NCBI RefSeq assembly: GCF_026008495.1 | Contig: NZ_BQUN01000188.1 | Location: 119,135 to 178,418, forward strand | DNA from: Streptomyces sp. A012304 | Lineage (GTDB): Bacteria > Actinomycetota > Actinomycetes > Streptomycetales > Streptomycetaceae | Length of the DNA: 59,284 nucleotides | Direction: 5' to 3' | Shown here: positions 41,285-50,051 of the stretch, piece after piece | How the letters are laid out: each line of letters starts with the position of its first letter | Numbering within the stretch: position 1 is the first letter of the stretch | The notes under the pieces: model-generated | Database searches by the model: none | Seen by the model: the letters and a program-made list of their open reading frames with translations, nothing else | What the model was told of the DNA's origin: nothing | Made by a program: the position numbers and the translations under genes

Positions 41285-42571
41285 TCAGAACATCGCCGAC
41301 CACTTCGGGCTGAGCGCGATCTCCCGCAACTGGGCGATGGTGAGCGCCGGTTCCGGCCGGGTGGCCGCCCTCTCCTGGCTGCCGGAGTTGAAGGCGCTGA
41401 CGACGACCCGCTCGCCGCCCTGACGCATCGTGTCGACGGTCCACATGACCACGCCCTGGCCGCCCTTCTCGCCCGGACCCTGCCGTGTGGCCACCCGCGT
41501 GCCGTCGGGGAGCGTCTCGGAGCCGGAGCCGTAGAGCTGGCCGGCGACGTCGGACATGTCCGGCTGGACATTGATCTGGACGTAGCTCTCGCCCTTGCCG
41601 TCGTCCACGACGACATACGCGAACTCCGTGTCCTGCCCGCCCCGCGCGACCACCTCCAGCCCCTTGGGCAGCAGCCCGGCCAGGGTCTGCTGGATCGCCT
41701 TGCCGGAGGGCGCCGGGGGCGGACCGGCGTCGCTCGCCGCGGGCGCGGGCTTGCCGGCCCGCTCGGGGATGGCGTCGATGACGGCACGCCACTGCGGGGC
41801 CGAGGCCAGCTTCTTCAACTGGGCGGGACTCAGCGGCGGTTCCGGCCTGCTGACCGGCTGTCCCTTCTGCGCGGGGGAGTTCCACTCCTGCACCGACACC
41901 CGCTGCCCGGCCGAGGTGACCAGCTCCGCGCCCCACGACTTGGTGTCCGTACGGCGGTCGGGGTACTCGTACCCCTGGTAGACGGTGAGGACGGACCCGT
42001 CGGGCAGCTTCTCGGTACGGCAGCTGTCGAACGCGGACTGTGCGCCGGGCACCGCGTCCGGGCACCGCATGGCCGCACCGGCCGGATCGAAGCCGCCGTC
42101 GCCCGTCTCGGCGCCCGACAGGACCCGGTCCAGGCCCACCGAGACGGCCGCCGCGCCCTTGCCGTCGTCGTACACCACCAGCGCGCTCGGCGGCAGCTCC
42201 TCGTGGCTGCCCCGCCCCTGCCGGCCGCTGACCCTGCCTTTCGGGAGGAGCTTCTCGAGCGTCCTGATCACGTCGTCGGCGGAGTAGGAGGCCGGGGCGG
42301 CGGTGCGGCTCGCGGCGACCGACGCGGTCTGCGACGGCCCCTGCGAGCCACCGGACGACACGACCAGGGCGCCGCCCACCCCCACCAGGGCGAGCCCCGC
42401 CGCACCGCCCACGAACGCGGCCCGCCGCAGCCGCAGCCGCCGTCCCCGCGCCTGCCCGGCGGCGGCGAGCGCGGCGCGGTTGGTGTCGAAGGTGCCGCCG
42501 GCCTGGCGCAGGGCGGCGGAGAGACGGTCCTCGAAGGGGTCGGCGTCGTGTTCCAAGGGCTCAATGGGCAT
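41285..42571 (-). CDS. Putative membrane anti-sigma partner with duplicated outer domain
   Basis: A 428-residue single-pass membrane protein. About 55 cytoplasmic residues (PFEDRLSAALRQAGGTF, as in partners of SigE-type sigma factors) precede a membrane segment near 53-72 (FVGGAAGLALVGVGGALVV). Outside are two copies of one domain, about 95-270 and 285-428. Each has LLPKG, then a DDGKG strand, LPDGxxxxxxQG, an EWNS/AFNS strand, RPEPxLxxAQL and a terminal WxxxxxF/I. It lies 67 bp downstream of a SigE-type sigma gene on the same strand and probably restrains it. ATG 42571 or 42577 could start it. Confidence 0.75.
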   Translation of the reverse strand: MPIEPLEHDADPFEDRLSAALRQAGGTFDTNRAALAAAGQARGRRLRLRRAAFVGGAAGLALVGVGGALVVSSGGSQGPSQTASVAASRTAAPASYSADDVIRTLEKLLPKGRVSGRQGRGSHEELPPSALVVYDDGKGAAAVSVGLDRVLSGAETGDGGFDPAGAAMRCPDAVPGAQSAFDSCRTEKLPDGSVLTVYQGYEYPDRRTDTKSWGAELVTSAGQRVSVQEWNSPAQKGQPVSRPEPPLSPAQLKKLASAPQWRAVIDAIPERAGKPAPAASDAGPPPAPSGKAIQQTLAGLLPKGLEVVARGGQDTEFAYVVVDDGKGESYVQINVQPDMSDVAGQLYGSGSETLPDGTRVATRQGPGEKGGQGVVMWTVDTMRQGGERVVVSAFNSGSQERAATRPEPALTIAQLREIALSPKWSAMF

Positions 42572-42638
42572 GGCGAACCACCGTTTCGCGGGGTTGGAGT
42601 GAAGGGAGAAGTCGTGGGGCCGGCGCGGCCGGCGCGGC

Positions 42639-43148
42639 TCAGGGTCTGGCGTACTCGCCGATGTCCTCGCCGAGCAGCTCCCGCAGCCGTCCCAGGGCCC
42701 GCACACAGCGGGTCCGTACGGCGGCGGAGCTGGCGTTCAGCACACCGGCGGTCTCCTCGACCGAACGGTCCTCCCAGTACCGCAGGACGAGGACCGCCCG
42801 GTCCTTGGCCGGCAGCCGGGCCAGGGCCTGTATCAGCGTGAGCCGCAGCGGGACGTCGGCGCCGGTGCCGTCGGCCCGCTCCGGGACCACGTCCACGGCC
42901 TGCTCACGGCTGCTGCGCCGCCGTTGATGGGCGAGGAACGTGCGGGTGAGGACGGTCTGCGCGTACCCCGCCGGGTTGTCGGCGCGCGCCACGCGGCCCC
43001 AGCGCAGGTACAGCCTGCCGAGGGTCTCCTGGACCAGGTCCTCGGCGAGATGCGTGTCCCCGGCGGTGAGCAGGCACGCCGACCGGTACAACTGCCCCGC
43101 GCGTGCCGCCGCGAAATGCGCGTACTCGTCCGCGCGGGCCTGCCTCAT
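42639..43148 (-). CDS. SigE-family ECF RNA polymerase sigma factor
   Basis: A 169-residue sigma factor of the Streptomyces SigE/ECF type. Region 2 is at about 10-75 (GQLYRSACLLTAGDTHLAEDLVQETLGRLYLRW), and region 4 at about 110-160 (ARLPAKDRAVLVLRYWEDRSVEETAGVLNA, then SSAAVRTRCVRALGRL). The ATG at 43148 is the conserved N-terminus. It is divergent from the 43301 gene and precedes a membrane protein that is probably its anti-sigma factor. Confidence 0.92.
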   Translation of the reverse strand: MRQARADEYAHFAAARAGQLYRSACLLTAGDTHLAEDLVQETLGRLYLRWGRVARADNPAGYAQTVLTRTFLAHQRRRSSREQAVDVVPERADGTGADVPLRLTLIQALARLPAKDRAVLVLRYWEDRSVEETAGVLNASSAAVRTRCVRALGRLRELLGEDIGEYARP

Positions 43149-43300
43149 GTGCTTCCCCCAGCCGATGGGTCCGAGTCTCCGACGTCCTGTGGACCGTCCT
43201 CACCTCATTGATGGGGCGGGGCGGGGGAAATGTTTCACCGGCGACCGAAAGAATGTGCAAAGCCGCGCGCGCCCGCGCCAGACGAGGATCGGACCACCGC

Positions 43301-43729
43301 ATGACACACCAGCCGCCCATGCCACCCCCGTCCCCGGGTTTCGGGCCGCCCCCGCCCCAGTACGCCGCCCCCGGCCCGCTGCCGGGACCAGCCCCCGTCC
43401 CCGGTCCCGTCCCCGGCGCCGTCCCCGTTCCCGCACCGGCCCCGGGCCCCGAGTTCCTGGCGGTCGACAAGAACAACGCGGTCGTCGTCGACGCGTCCGG
43501 TGTCGCCTTCGAGATGTACGGCATCACGATCGACCTCCCCTGGCCGGAGATCCGCAGCGTCCACTACAAGGCGGGCCCCAACGGCAGGACCCTCATGGTC
43601 GCCGTGGTCCACCTGGACGGCCGGGTCTACGAGTGCGTTGTCGGCGCCAAGCCGCGGGACGTCCTGCCGACGTGGTTCGCGCAGCTGGCGTGGGTGCTGG
43701 GGCACTACCGGCCGACGGGCGGCTTCTGA
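43301..43729 (+). CDS. Proline-rich protein with small C-terminal domain
   Basis: A 142-residue protein. The first 50 residues are Pro/Gly/Ala-rich repeats (GPxPxPGP). Residues about 52-140 form a compact domain (EFLAVDKNNAVVVDASGVAFEMYGITIDLPWPEIRSVHY, then RTLMVAVVHLDGRVYECVV) that looks like a PH-like fold, similar in outline to the domain in the 32867 gene product. The function is unknown. It lies between the sigma gene and the pilus cluster. Confidence 0.65.
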   Translation: MTHQPPMPPPSPGFGPPPPQYAAPGPLPGPAPVPGPVPGAVPVPAPAPGPEFLAVDKNNAVVVDASGVAFEMYGITIDLPWPEIRSVHYKAGPNGRTLMVAVVHLDGRVYECVVGAKPRDVLPTWFAQLAWVLGHYRPTGGF

Positions 43730-43941
43730 CCTGTCAAGGGTCCGCTTGTGGAGGGTCGGTGTGCGCAACCTGCCCCGCTTTACCATGACTTGCTCCGCAG
43801 AAGAGATGCTCCCCGGCTGGGGAAAGCGGTTCTCCGGCCACAGGGGCGTCGATACAGTGCTGAGGTAGTCACGCAATGAAGTCACCTCGGTGCGCCGGAG
43901 TAACCCCGGTGGGCCGGGCCGCGGGAATCGGGGAGCTGCGC

Positions 43942-44805
43942 GTGCCAACTGCCATTGCCGTGACCGGCGCCGATCTGGCGCTGCCACCGCAGGACGAGCG
44001 GACCCTGCCCGCCACCGTCCTCGACGGCCTGGACAGCCGGCCCCTGGACCAGGCCGTGGCGGACGTCCAGGCGCTGGTCGAGCAGTACGGCCACCTCGTC
44101 GTCGTGTACTCGCGGGCCGTCCCCCCGGCCGTCGAACAACGGCTGCACACGGCCCGCTCCCTCCTGGAGAGCGACCGCGTCGCCCTGTTCCGGTCCGACC
44201 TGCCCCCGCTCGGAGTCGCCGTCCTCGCCCGCCAGTTACGGCAGCTCGCCTCCTGCGACCTCAGCCCCGGCGTCCTCGCCTCCGCGGGCCGGCTGCTCAC
44301 CCACTACATCCACGCCGGCGCCCTCCTCGGCTCCGTCGCCCGCCTCGACCGCGTCCCGGTGGGCCTCACGTCGCACGCCAGGTCCTGGATGCCCGGCAGT
44401 CAGTTCGGCGTCCTCGCCCACCCCCAGCCGCACTTGGTGAAGGCGAGCCCCGAGACCACCCTCCCGGGCCCGGAGTTCGGCACGTGGATGCTCGTCGCCC
44501 GAGGGCAGCTCGGCTCCGACTGGGTCACCGACACCCTCGCCCCCGCCTGGAAGACCCAGGGGCTGCGCGAGACGGAACTGCCCGCCGAGTCCGCCACCTG
44601 GTGGGGCACCGGCAAGCTCATCGAGTTCTGCGCCTACCTGCCCGACCTGTCGGTCCTCTACCAACTGGTCACCTCCGTACGGCAGAGCGTCTGCCACTGG
44701 TGCGGCATCGACGTCATCGGCGACCGCTGTGTGTTCTGCTCCGCCACCCCGCCGCCCGCCCACGACACCGCACGACCCGTCCGCGCGCTCACCGCGGGCC
44801 GCTGA
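43942..44805 (+). CDS. Zinc-ribbon protein at the head of the Tad cluster
   Basis: A 287-residue protein with no family I can name. The bulk is alpha/beta with few distinctive motifs (VVVYSRAVPPAVEQRLHTARSLLE, GTWMLVARGQLGSDWVTDTLAPAW). The C-terminus has a CxxC pair, CHWC and CVFC, a likely zinc ribbon. GTG 43942 is chosen because GGGGAG lies six bases upstream; the frame also opens at 43876. It is 62 bp before cpaB on the same strand and may be part of the pilus operon. Confidence 0.65.
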   Translation: MPTAIAVTGADLALPPQDERTLPATVLDGLDSRPLDQAVADVQALVEQYGHLVVVYSRAVPPAVEQRLHTARSLLESDRVALFRSDLPPLGVAVLARQLRQLASCDLSPGVLASAGRLLTHYIHAGALLGSVARLDRVPVGLTSHARSWMPGSQFGVLAHPQPHLVKASPETTLPGPEFGTWMLVARGQLGSDWVTDTLAPAWKTQGLRETELPAESATWWGTGKLIEFCAYLPDLSVLYQLVTSVRQSVCHWCGIDVIGDRCVFCSATPPPAHDTARPVRALTAGR

Positions 44806-44867
44806 ATCCGCCCGAACCGCCCCGCCCGTTCCCGCTCGACCCGACCCCCAACGAGGTTGCACGGTCC

Positions 44868-45575
44868 ATGAACTCCCGTCAGCGCCGCGGCGTGATCCTC
44901 CTGCTCCTGTCGGTGTTGTGCGCCCTCGGCGCCTTCGCCGGCGTGCTCTCCGTCATCGACGACGTGCAGTCCAAGGTCGGCCCCGAGGTCACCGCGTACG
45001 AGGTCCGCGCCGACGTGGCGCCCTACACCACCCTCAGCGCGGGCCAGTTCAAGAAGATAGAGATGCCGGAGCGCTGGCTGTCCGAGAACGCCGTCACCGA
45101 CCTGGCCGCCATCCGCGGCAAGATCGCGGTGACCACCCTGAAGAAGGGCTCGCTGCTCCAGAACGACATGATCGTCGACCAGCCCGCCCTCCAGCCCGGG
45201 CAGCAGGAGGTCGCCATCATGATCGACGCGGCCACCGGCGTCGCCGGCAAGATCACCCCGGGCTCCTCGGTCAACGTCTACGCCACCTTCGAGGGCGCCA
45301 AGGAGTCCGACCCCGACCAGTCGAAGATCATCGTCACCAACGCCCGCGTCCTCGACGTCGGCGAGCTGACCGCCCTCGAACCCGACGCCGGCGAGCGCGG
45401 GCGGGAGCCCACCGACGCCGTCCCCATCACCTTCGCGCTGTCCACCCTCGACGCCCAGCGCATCACCTACGCCGAGTCCTTCGCCAAGCGCGTCCGGCTC
45501 GCGCTGGTCGCGCCCGGCACCGACACGGCGGTCCCCGAACAGGACCGCACGTACGAACTCGCCACGGACAAGTGA
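44868..45575 (+). CDS. cpaB: Flp pilus assembly protein CpaB (RcpC-like)
   Basis: A 235-residue protein with an N-terminal membrane anchor (GVILLLLSVLCALGAFAGVLSV) and an SAF domain (about 45-110: DVAPYTTLSAGQFKKIEMP, then TLKKGSLLQNDMI), followed by the RcpC/CpaB domain (ITPGSSVNVYATFE). The periplasmic CpaB of Gram-negative systems helps secretin assembly; with no outer membrane here it is likely a cell-wall-facing pilus factor. The ATG at 44868 is preceded by GAGG at a long spacing. Confidence 0.85.
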   Translation: MNSRQRRGVILLLLSVLCALGAFAGVLSVIDDVQSKVGPEVTAYEVRADVAPYTTLSAGQFKKIEMPERWLSENAVTDLAAIRGKIAVTTLKKGSLLQNDMIVDQPALQPGQQEVAIMIDAATGVAGKITPGSSVNVYATFEGAKESDPDQSKIIVTNARVLDVGELTALEPDAGERGREPTDAVPITFALSTLDAQRITYAESFAKRVRLALVAPGTDTAVPEQDRTYELATDK

Positions 45576-45587
45576 GAGGCCGCCGCC

Positions 45588-46847
45588 ATGCCCACGAGGA
45601 TCCTCCCGGCCGTCGGCGACCCGGACGCGGTCCGCTCCCTCACCAGCCTGCTCAGTCAGCTCCCGGACGCCGAACCGGTCACCCCGGTCACCGACTCCAC
45701 CCAACTGGTCGACACCCTCGCCCGGCTGGCCGCCGAGTCGGTCGACGAACTGCCCGAGGTCGTCGTCGTCCACGAACGCGTCGGCCCCGTCCCGGCGCTG
45801 GAGCTGGTCCGTGAGGTCGCCCTGCGCTTCCCGGCGGTCGGCGTCATCCTCGTCACCACCGACGCGAGCCCCGGCCTCTTCGCCGCCGCCATGGACTCCG
45901 GCGCCCGCGGCCTGGTCACCCTGCCCCTGACCTACGACGACCTCTCCAGCCGGGTCCAGGCGGTGGCCCAGTGGTCGGCCGGGGTCCGGCGCCATCTCGG
46001 GCACGGCGGCGACGTGTTCACCGGCGCCGGCGGCACCGTCGTCACCGTCAGCGGCGCCAAGGGCGGCGTCGGCGCCACCCTGACGGCCGTCCAGCTCGCC
46101 CTCGCCGCCCAGGCGTCCGGCTGGTCCACCGCCCTGGTCGACCTGGACCTCCAGACCGGCGACATCGCCTCCTACCTGGACGTGCAGTTCCGCCGCTCGG
46201 TCGTCGACCTCGCCGCCATCACCGACATCACGCCGCGCGTCCTCGCCGAGGCCGTCTTCCGCCACGACACCGGCGTGGCCCTGCTGCTCGCCCCCGGCGA
46301 CGGCGAACGCGGCGAGGAGGTCACCGACCACGCCGCCCGCCAGATCGTCGGCGCCCTGCGCTCCCGCTACGAGGTCGTCGTCATCGACTGCGGCGCCCAG
46401 CTCAGCGGCGCCGGCGCCGCCGCCGTCGAGACCGCCGACCGCGCCCTGCTCGTCACCACCCCCGACGTGGTCGCCGTCCGGGGCGCCAAACGCGCCGTCC
46501 GCATGTGGGACCGCCTCCAGATCCGCAAGGCCGAGGAGACCACGGTCGTCGTCAACCGCCACAACCGCGGTACGGAGATCCAGCCCTCGCTCATCCGGAA
46601 GATCACCGGCACGGCCGTCGCGACGACCACGATCCCCGCCCACTTCCGCGAACTCCAGGGCGCCGTCGACGCCGGCCGGGTCCATCTGCTCGACGCCAAG
46701 GGCTCGGTGCGCCAGGCCCTGTGGGCGCTCGCGGGCGAGCTGGGGCTGGCCGGGACGGAGGGCGGCGGCGAGCACGCCGCGCGCCGCGGCGGACGGGCCC
46801 GCGGCGGGGACCGCGGCCCGGCGGGCTTCCGGCGCAGGAGGGAGTGA
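45588..46847 (+). CDS. TadZ/CpaE-type MinD-like ATPase
   Basis: A 419-residue localisation ATPase of the Tad system. Residues 1-125 are an atypical receiver-like domain (VVVVHERVGPVPALELV, TTDASPGLFAAAMDSGARGLV). The ParA/MinD domain starts near 145 with the deviant Walker A SGAKGGVGATL (Lys158), then LVDLDLQTGDIASYL and VVVIDCGAQLSG. The C-terminus is an Arg/Gly tail. It probably places the pilus machine at a cell pole or hyphal site. It starts twelve bases after cpaB, and its stop overlaps a GTG. Confidence 0.9.
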   Translation: MPTRILPAVGDPDAVRSLTSLLSQLPDAEPVTPVTDSTQLVDTLARLAAESVDELPEVVVVHERVGPVPALELVREVALRFPAVGVILVTTDASPGLFAAAMDSGARGLVTLPLTYDDLSSRVQAVAQWSAGVRRHLGHGGDVFTGAGGTVVTVSGAKGGVGATLTAVQLALAAQASGWSTALVDLDLQTGDIASYLDVQFRRSVVDLAAITDITPRVLAEAVFRHDTGVALLLAPGDGERGEEVTDHAARQIVGALRSRYEVVVIDCGAQLSGAGAAAVETADRALLVTTPDVVAVRGAKRAVRMWDRLQIRKAEETTVVVNRHNRGTEIQPSLIRKITGTAVATTTIPAHFRELQGAVDAGRVHLLDAKGSVRQALWALAGELGLAGTEGGGEHAARRGGRARGGDRGPAGFRRRRE

Positions 46848-46852
46848 ACACG

Positions 46853-47245
46853 ATGCGGCCTACGGCGTTACGGGCCGGCGGGGACCGCGGCCAGGTCACG
46901 ATCGAGTTGCTCGGCATGACACCGCTGATCATCGCGACCCTGGTCGTGATGTGGCAGCTCGCGCTGGTGGGATACACCTTCACGCTCGCGGGGAATGCTG
47001 CCGACGAGGCGGTGCGGGCGGGGACGGCGGCGCACCGGGGGGAGCGGCAGGCAGTGTGCGAACGGGCGGGCGAGGCGAAGCTGCCGGGGGCGTGGCAGGC
47101 CGGCGCACACGTTGACTGCTCCTGGTCGGGCGGCTATGTCACGGCCTCGGTCACCCTGCGCGTACCCGTCCTCTTCCCGGGCGCGATCTCCTTCCCGTTC
47201 GACGTGAAGGGCCACGCGGGCGCGGTCGAGGAGGAGGACGACTGA
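46853..47245 (+). CDS. TadE-like minor pilin
   Basis: A 130-residue pilin-like protein: short basic leader, then GDRGQVTIELLGMTPLIIATLVVMWQ, in which the Gly/Gln-Val-Thr-Ile-Glu start with Glu at +5 and a hydrophobic helix is the prepilin-type signal of TadE proteins. The outer part has a Cys pair. AGGAGGG ten bases upstream favours ATG 46853 over the overlapping GTG at 46844. It would need a prepilin peptidase, which is not in this window. Confidence 0.82.
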   Translation: MRPTALRAGGDRGQVTIELLGMTPLIIATLVVMWQLALVGYTFTLAGNAADEAVRAGTAAHRGERQAVCERAGEAKLPGAWQAGAHVDCSWSGGYVTASVTLRVPVLFPGAISFPFDVKGHAGAVEEEDD

Positions 47246-47246
47246 G

Positions 47247-47597
47247 ATGTCGTACCGCCGCGACCGGGGCCAGGTGGCCCTGGAATACCTGGGCTTCCTG
47301 CCCGCCCTGCTGCTCGTCGCGCTGGCCGCCGTCCAGCTCGGCCTGATCGCCTACACCGCCCAGCAGGCCGGGACCGCCGCCCGCGCCGGCGCCCGCAGTG
47401 CCTCCCTCGACGAGGACTTCGGCGCCGACTGCCGCCGCGCGGTCAGCTCCTGGCTGGCCGACGGCACCAGCTGCGCCGGCACGCGCCTGGGCGACGAGGT
47501 CCGGGTCACCTCCAGCGTCACCATCCCCTCCGTCATCCCCGGCATCGGGGACTTCGGCACGGCCCACAAGACCGCCACCATGCCGGTCGACCACTGA
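47247..47597 (+). CDS. TadE-like minor pilin, second copy
   Basis: A 116-residue relative of the preceding gene product: RDRGQVALEYLGFLPALLLVALAAVQ as the pilin-type signal and helix, then AGTAARAGARSAS and a short cysteine-containing outer part. It starts one base after the previous stop codon, so the pair is translationally linked. Two TadE-like pilins before TadA are usual in the Streptomyces version of the cluster. Confidence 0.82.
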   Translation: MSYRRDRGQVALEYLGFLPALLLVALAAVQLGLIAYTAQQAGTAARAGARSASLDEDFGADCRRAVSSWLADGTSCAGTRLGDEVRVTSSVTIPSVIPGIGDFGTAHKTATMPVDH

Positions 47598-47614
47598 AGG
47601 AAGGCGGCGAACCC

Positions 47615-48952
47615 ATGAGCCTGCGGGCACGCATCACCTCCCCCGAGGAGACCGGCAGCCGGGGCGAGGACGGCCACCTGGTCACCTCCTACCGGGCCAA
47701 GCTGCTGGAGGAGATCGACCTCGCGGAGATGAGTTCGCTCGCGGCGGCCGAGCGCCGGGCCCGGCTGGAGCGGGTCCTCGGGCACATCATCAGCCGCGAG
47801 GGCCCCGTGCTGTCCACCGCCGAGCGCGCGCGGCTGATCCGCAGGGTCGTCGACGAGGCCCTGGGCCTCGGCATCCTCGAACCGCTCCTGGAGGACACGT
47901 CGATCACCGAGATCATGGTGAACGGCCCCGACGCGATCTTCGTCGAACGAGCGGGCCGGGTGGAGCAGCTCCCGCTCCGCTTCGCCTCCGACGACCAGCT
48001 GATGCAGACGATCGAACGCATCGTCTCCACCGTCAACCGCCGGGTCGACGAGACGAACCCGATGGTCGACGCCCGCCTGCCGTCCGGGGAGCGCGTCAAC
48101 GTCATCATCCCGCCGCTGTCCCTGACCGGCCCCACCCTCACCATCCGCCGCTTCCCGCGCTCCTTCACCCTGCACGAGCTGATCGGCTTCGGCTCCCTCG
48201 ACGAACCGATGCTGTATCTGCTGGCCGGGCTGGTGCAGGCGAAGTTCAACATGATCGTCTCCGGCGCGACCGGCACCGGCAAGACGACCCTGCTGAACGC
48301 CCTGTCGGGTCTGATCCCGGACGGCGAACGCATCATCACCATCGAGGACTCCGCCGAACTCCAGCTCCAGCAGTCGCATGTGATCCGCCTGGAGTCCCGC
48401 CCCCCGAACGTCGAGGGCAAGGGCCGCATCACCATCCGCGACCTGGTCCGCAACTCGCTGCGGATGCGGCCCGACCGGATCGTGGTCGGCGAGGTCCGCG
48501 GCGGCGAGTCGCTCGACATGCTCCAGGCGATGTCCACGGGTCACGACGGCTCCCTCGCCACCGTCCACGCCAACAGCGCCGAGGACGCCCTGATGCGGAT
48601 GCAGACCCTGGCGTCGATGTCGGACGTCGAGATCCCCTTCGTCGCCCTGCACGACCAGATCAACAGCGCGATCGACGTCGTCATCCAGCTCACCCGCTTC
48701 GCGGACGGCGCCCGCCGGGTGACCGAGATCGCGCTGCTCGACAGCCACGGCGGGGAGCCCTACCGGCTCGCGACCATCGCCCGCTTCAACGCCCGGCCGA
48801 TGGCCGCCGACGGCCGGGTGTACGGCGCCTTCGAGTACTTCCCGCTCCCGCGCCGCGCCGCCGACCGCCTGTACATGGCGAGCCAGCCGATACCGCCGGC
48901 CTTCGGCGTGGCCCGCACGCTCGACGAACTCACCATGCGCGAAGCCCGATGA
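47615..48952 (+). CDS. tadA: TadA/CpaF pilus assembly ATPase
   Basis: A 445-residue hexameric secretion ATPase that powers pilus assembly (and possibly retraction). After an N-terminal helical domain, the ATPase core carries Walker A GATGTGKTTLL (Lys223), the Asp box ITIEDSAELQL, Walker B RPDRIVVGEVRGGESLDML and the His box STGHDGSLATVHAN. The start ATG 47615 has GAAGGCGG upstream. Its stop overlaps the ATG of a small repeat-encoded ORF by ATGA. Confidence 0.95.
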   Translation: MSLRARITSPEETGSRGEDGHLVTSYRAKLLEEIDLAEMSSLAAAERRARLERVLGHIISREGPVLSTAERARLIRRVVDEALGLGILEPLLEDTSITEIMVNGPDAIFVERAGRVEQLPLRFASDDQLMQTIERIVSTVNRRVDETNPMVDARLPSGERVNVIIPPLSLTGPTLTIRRFPRSFTLHELIGFGSLDEPMLYLLAGLVQAKFNMIVSGATGTGKTTLLNALSGLIPDGERIITIEDSAELQLQQSHVIRLESRPPNVEGKGRITIRDLVRNSLRMRPDRIVVGEVRGGESLDMLQAMSTGHDGSLATVHANSAEDALMRMQTLASMSDVEIPFVALHDQINSAIDVVIQLTRFADGARRVTEIALLDSHGGEPYRLATIARFNARPMAADGRVYGAFEYFPLPRRAADRLYMASQPIPPAFGVARTLDELTMREAR

Positions 48953-49104
48953 CAACAGACGGCACAGACAGTACGGCACAGACAGTACAGAGGGTGCAGA
49001 AGGTGCAGAGGGAACGGACGGCAAGGACAGCACGGCCAGGACAGACGGGACAGGCACGACGGACAGGACGGCAGGACACGGCCCCATGGATCTCCAGATG
49101 CTGA
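48949..49104 (+). CDS. Short repeat-coded ORF bridging tadA and tadB
   Basis: A 51-residue open frame from an ATGA overlap with tadA to 19 bases inside tadB. The DNA is an unusual repeat tract: GGCACAGACAGTAC occurs twice in tandem (48961-48988), followed by GGTGCAGA units and many GGACAG-like units. The peptide is Thr/Arg/Gln-rich (TAQTVQRVQKVQRERTAR) with no family match. It may carry ribosomes from tadA to tadB rather than make a useful protein. Confidence 0.35.
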   Translation: MTTDGTDSTAQTVQRVQKVQRERTARTARPGQTGQARRTGRQDTAPWISRC

Positions 49105-50030
49105 TCACGCTCACCACCGGAGTGACGCTCCTGACCTGCGTCCTGGCCGTCGCCGGCGTGCACACCTACGCCAGGGGCCGCGCCCAGCGGGCGGCCCTCG
49201 TCGACCGGCTCTCCGCCACCGGCCAGGTGCCGCTCACCGGCCGCCCGCGCCGCTTCCGCACCCTGGACCGCAGGCTGCGCCGCACCCGCCTGGGCCGCAC
49301 CCTGGAACGGAAGCTCGCGGCGACCGGCCTGGACATCACCCCGGGCGAGTTCTTCGCCTGTGTGCTGGCGACGGTCGCAGCGCTGTGGCTGATCGGACAG
49401 GCCACCCTGGCGCCCTTCTTCGGCCCCCTGGCCGGCCTCCTCGGCGTCTGGGCGGCCTGGCAGTACCTCGACTGGCAACGCCAGAAACGCATCGAGCGGT
49501 TCATCAACCAACTCCCCGAACTGGCCCGCATCCTGGCCAACGCGACCAACGCCGGGCTCGCCCTGCGCACGGCGATCGGCATGGCCGCCGAGGAGCTGGA
49601 GGCCCCCGCCGGTGAGGAACTCGCCAAGGTCGCCAACCAGTTGGCCGTCGGCCACTCCCTCGACGATGCCCTGGGCGAGCTGGCCGACCGGCTCCCCTCC
49701 CGCGAACTCGTCGTCCTCGTCACCACCCTGGTCCTGTCCAACCGGGCCGGCGGACAGGTCGTCGGCGCCCTGCGCAATCTGACGGAGACGCTGGAGGAAC
49801 GCAAGGAGACCCGGCGGGAGGTGCGCACCCAGCTGTCCCAGGTGAGCATGACGTCGTACGCGGTGCCGGTGCTGGGCGTCGGGGCGCTGTTCCTGATGGA
49901 CAGCGTCAAGGACGGCGCCCTGGACCGCATGACCGGCTCCCCGCTCGGCCAAGCCGCGGTGATCATCGCCTTCGCGCTGTACGCGGTCGGCTTCCTGCTC
50001 ATCCGCCGTATGTCCCGGATCGACGTCTGA
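49086..50030 (+). CDS. tadB: TadB pilus assembly membrane protein
   Basis: A 314-residue T2SSF-domain platform protein with an N-terminal membrane segment (LITLTTGVTLLTCVLAVAGV), a pair of segments at about 95-130, the cytoplasmic T2SSF domain (INQLPELARILANATNAGLALRTAI, then LGELADRLPSRELVVLVTTL) and C-terminal segments. It works with TadC under the TadA ATPase. Unlike its neighbours it is separated from the previous gene by 133 bp of repeat DNA. Confidence 0.9.
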   Translation: MDLQMLITLTTGVTLLTCVLAVAGVHTYARGRAQRAALVDRLSATGQVPLTGRPRRFRTLDRRLRRTRLGRTLERKLAATGLDITPGEFFACVLATVAALWLIGQATLAPFFGPLAGLLGVWAAWQYLDWQRQKRIERFINQLPELARILANATNAGLALRTAIGMAAEELEAPAGEELAKVANQLAVGHSLDDALGELADRLPSRELVVLVTTLVLSNRAGGQVVGALRNLTETLEERKETRREVRTQLSQVSMTSYAVPVLGVGALFLMDSVKDGALDRMTGSPLGQAAVIIAFALYAVGFLLIRRMSRIDV

Positions 50031-50051
50031 GGCCGGGAGGAACCGCTCGCC

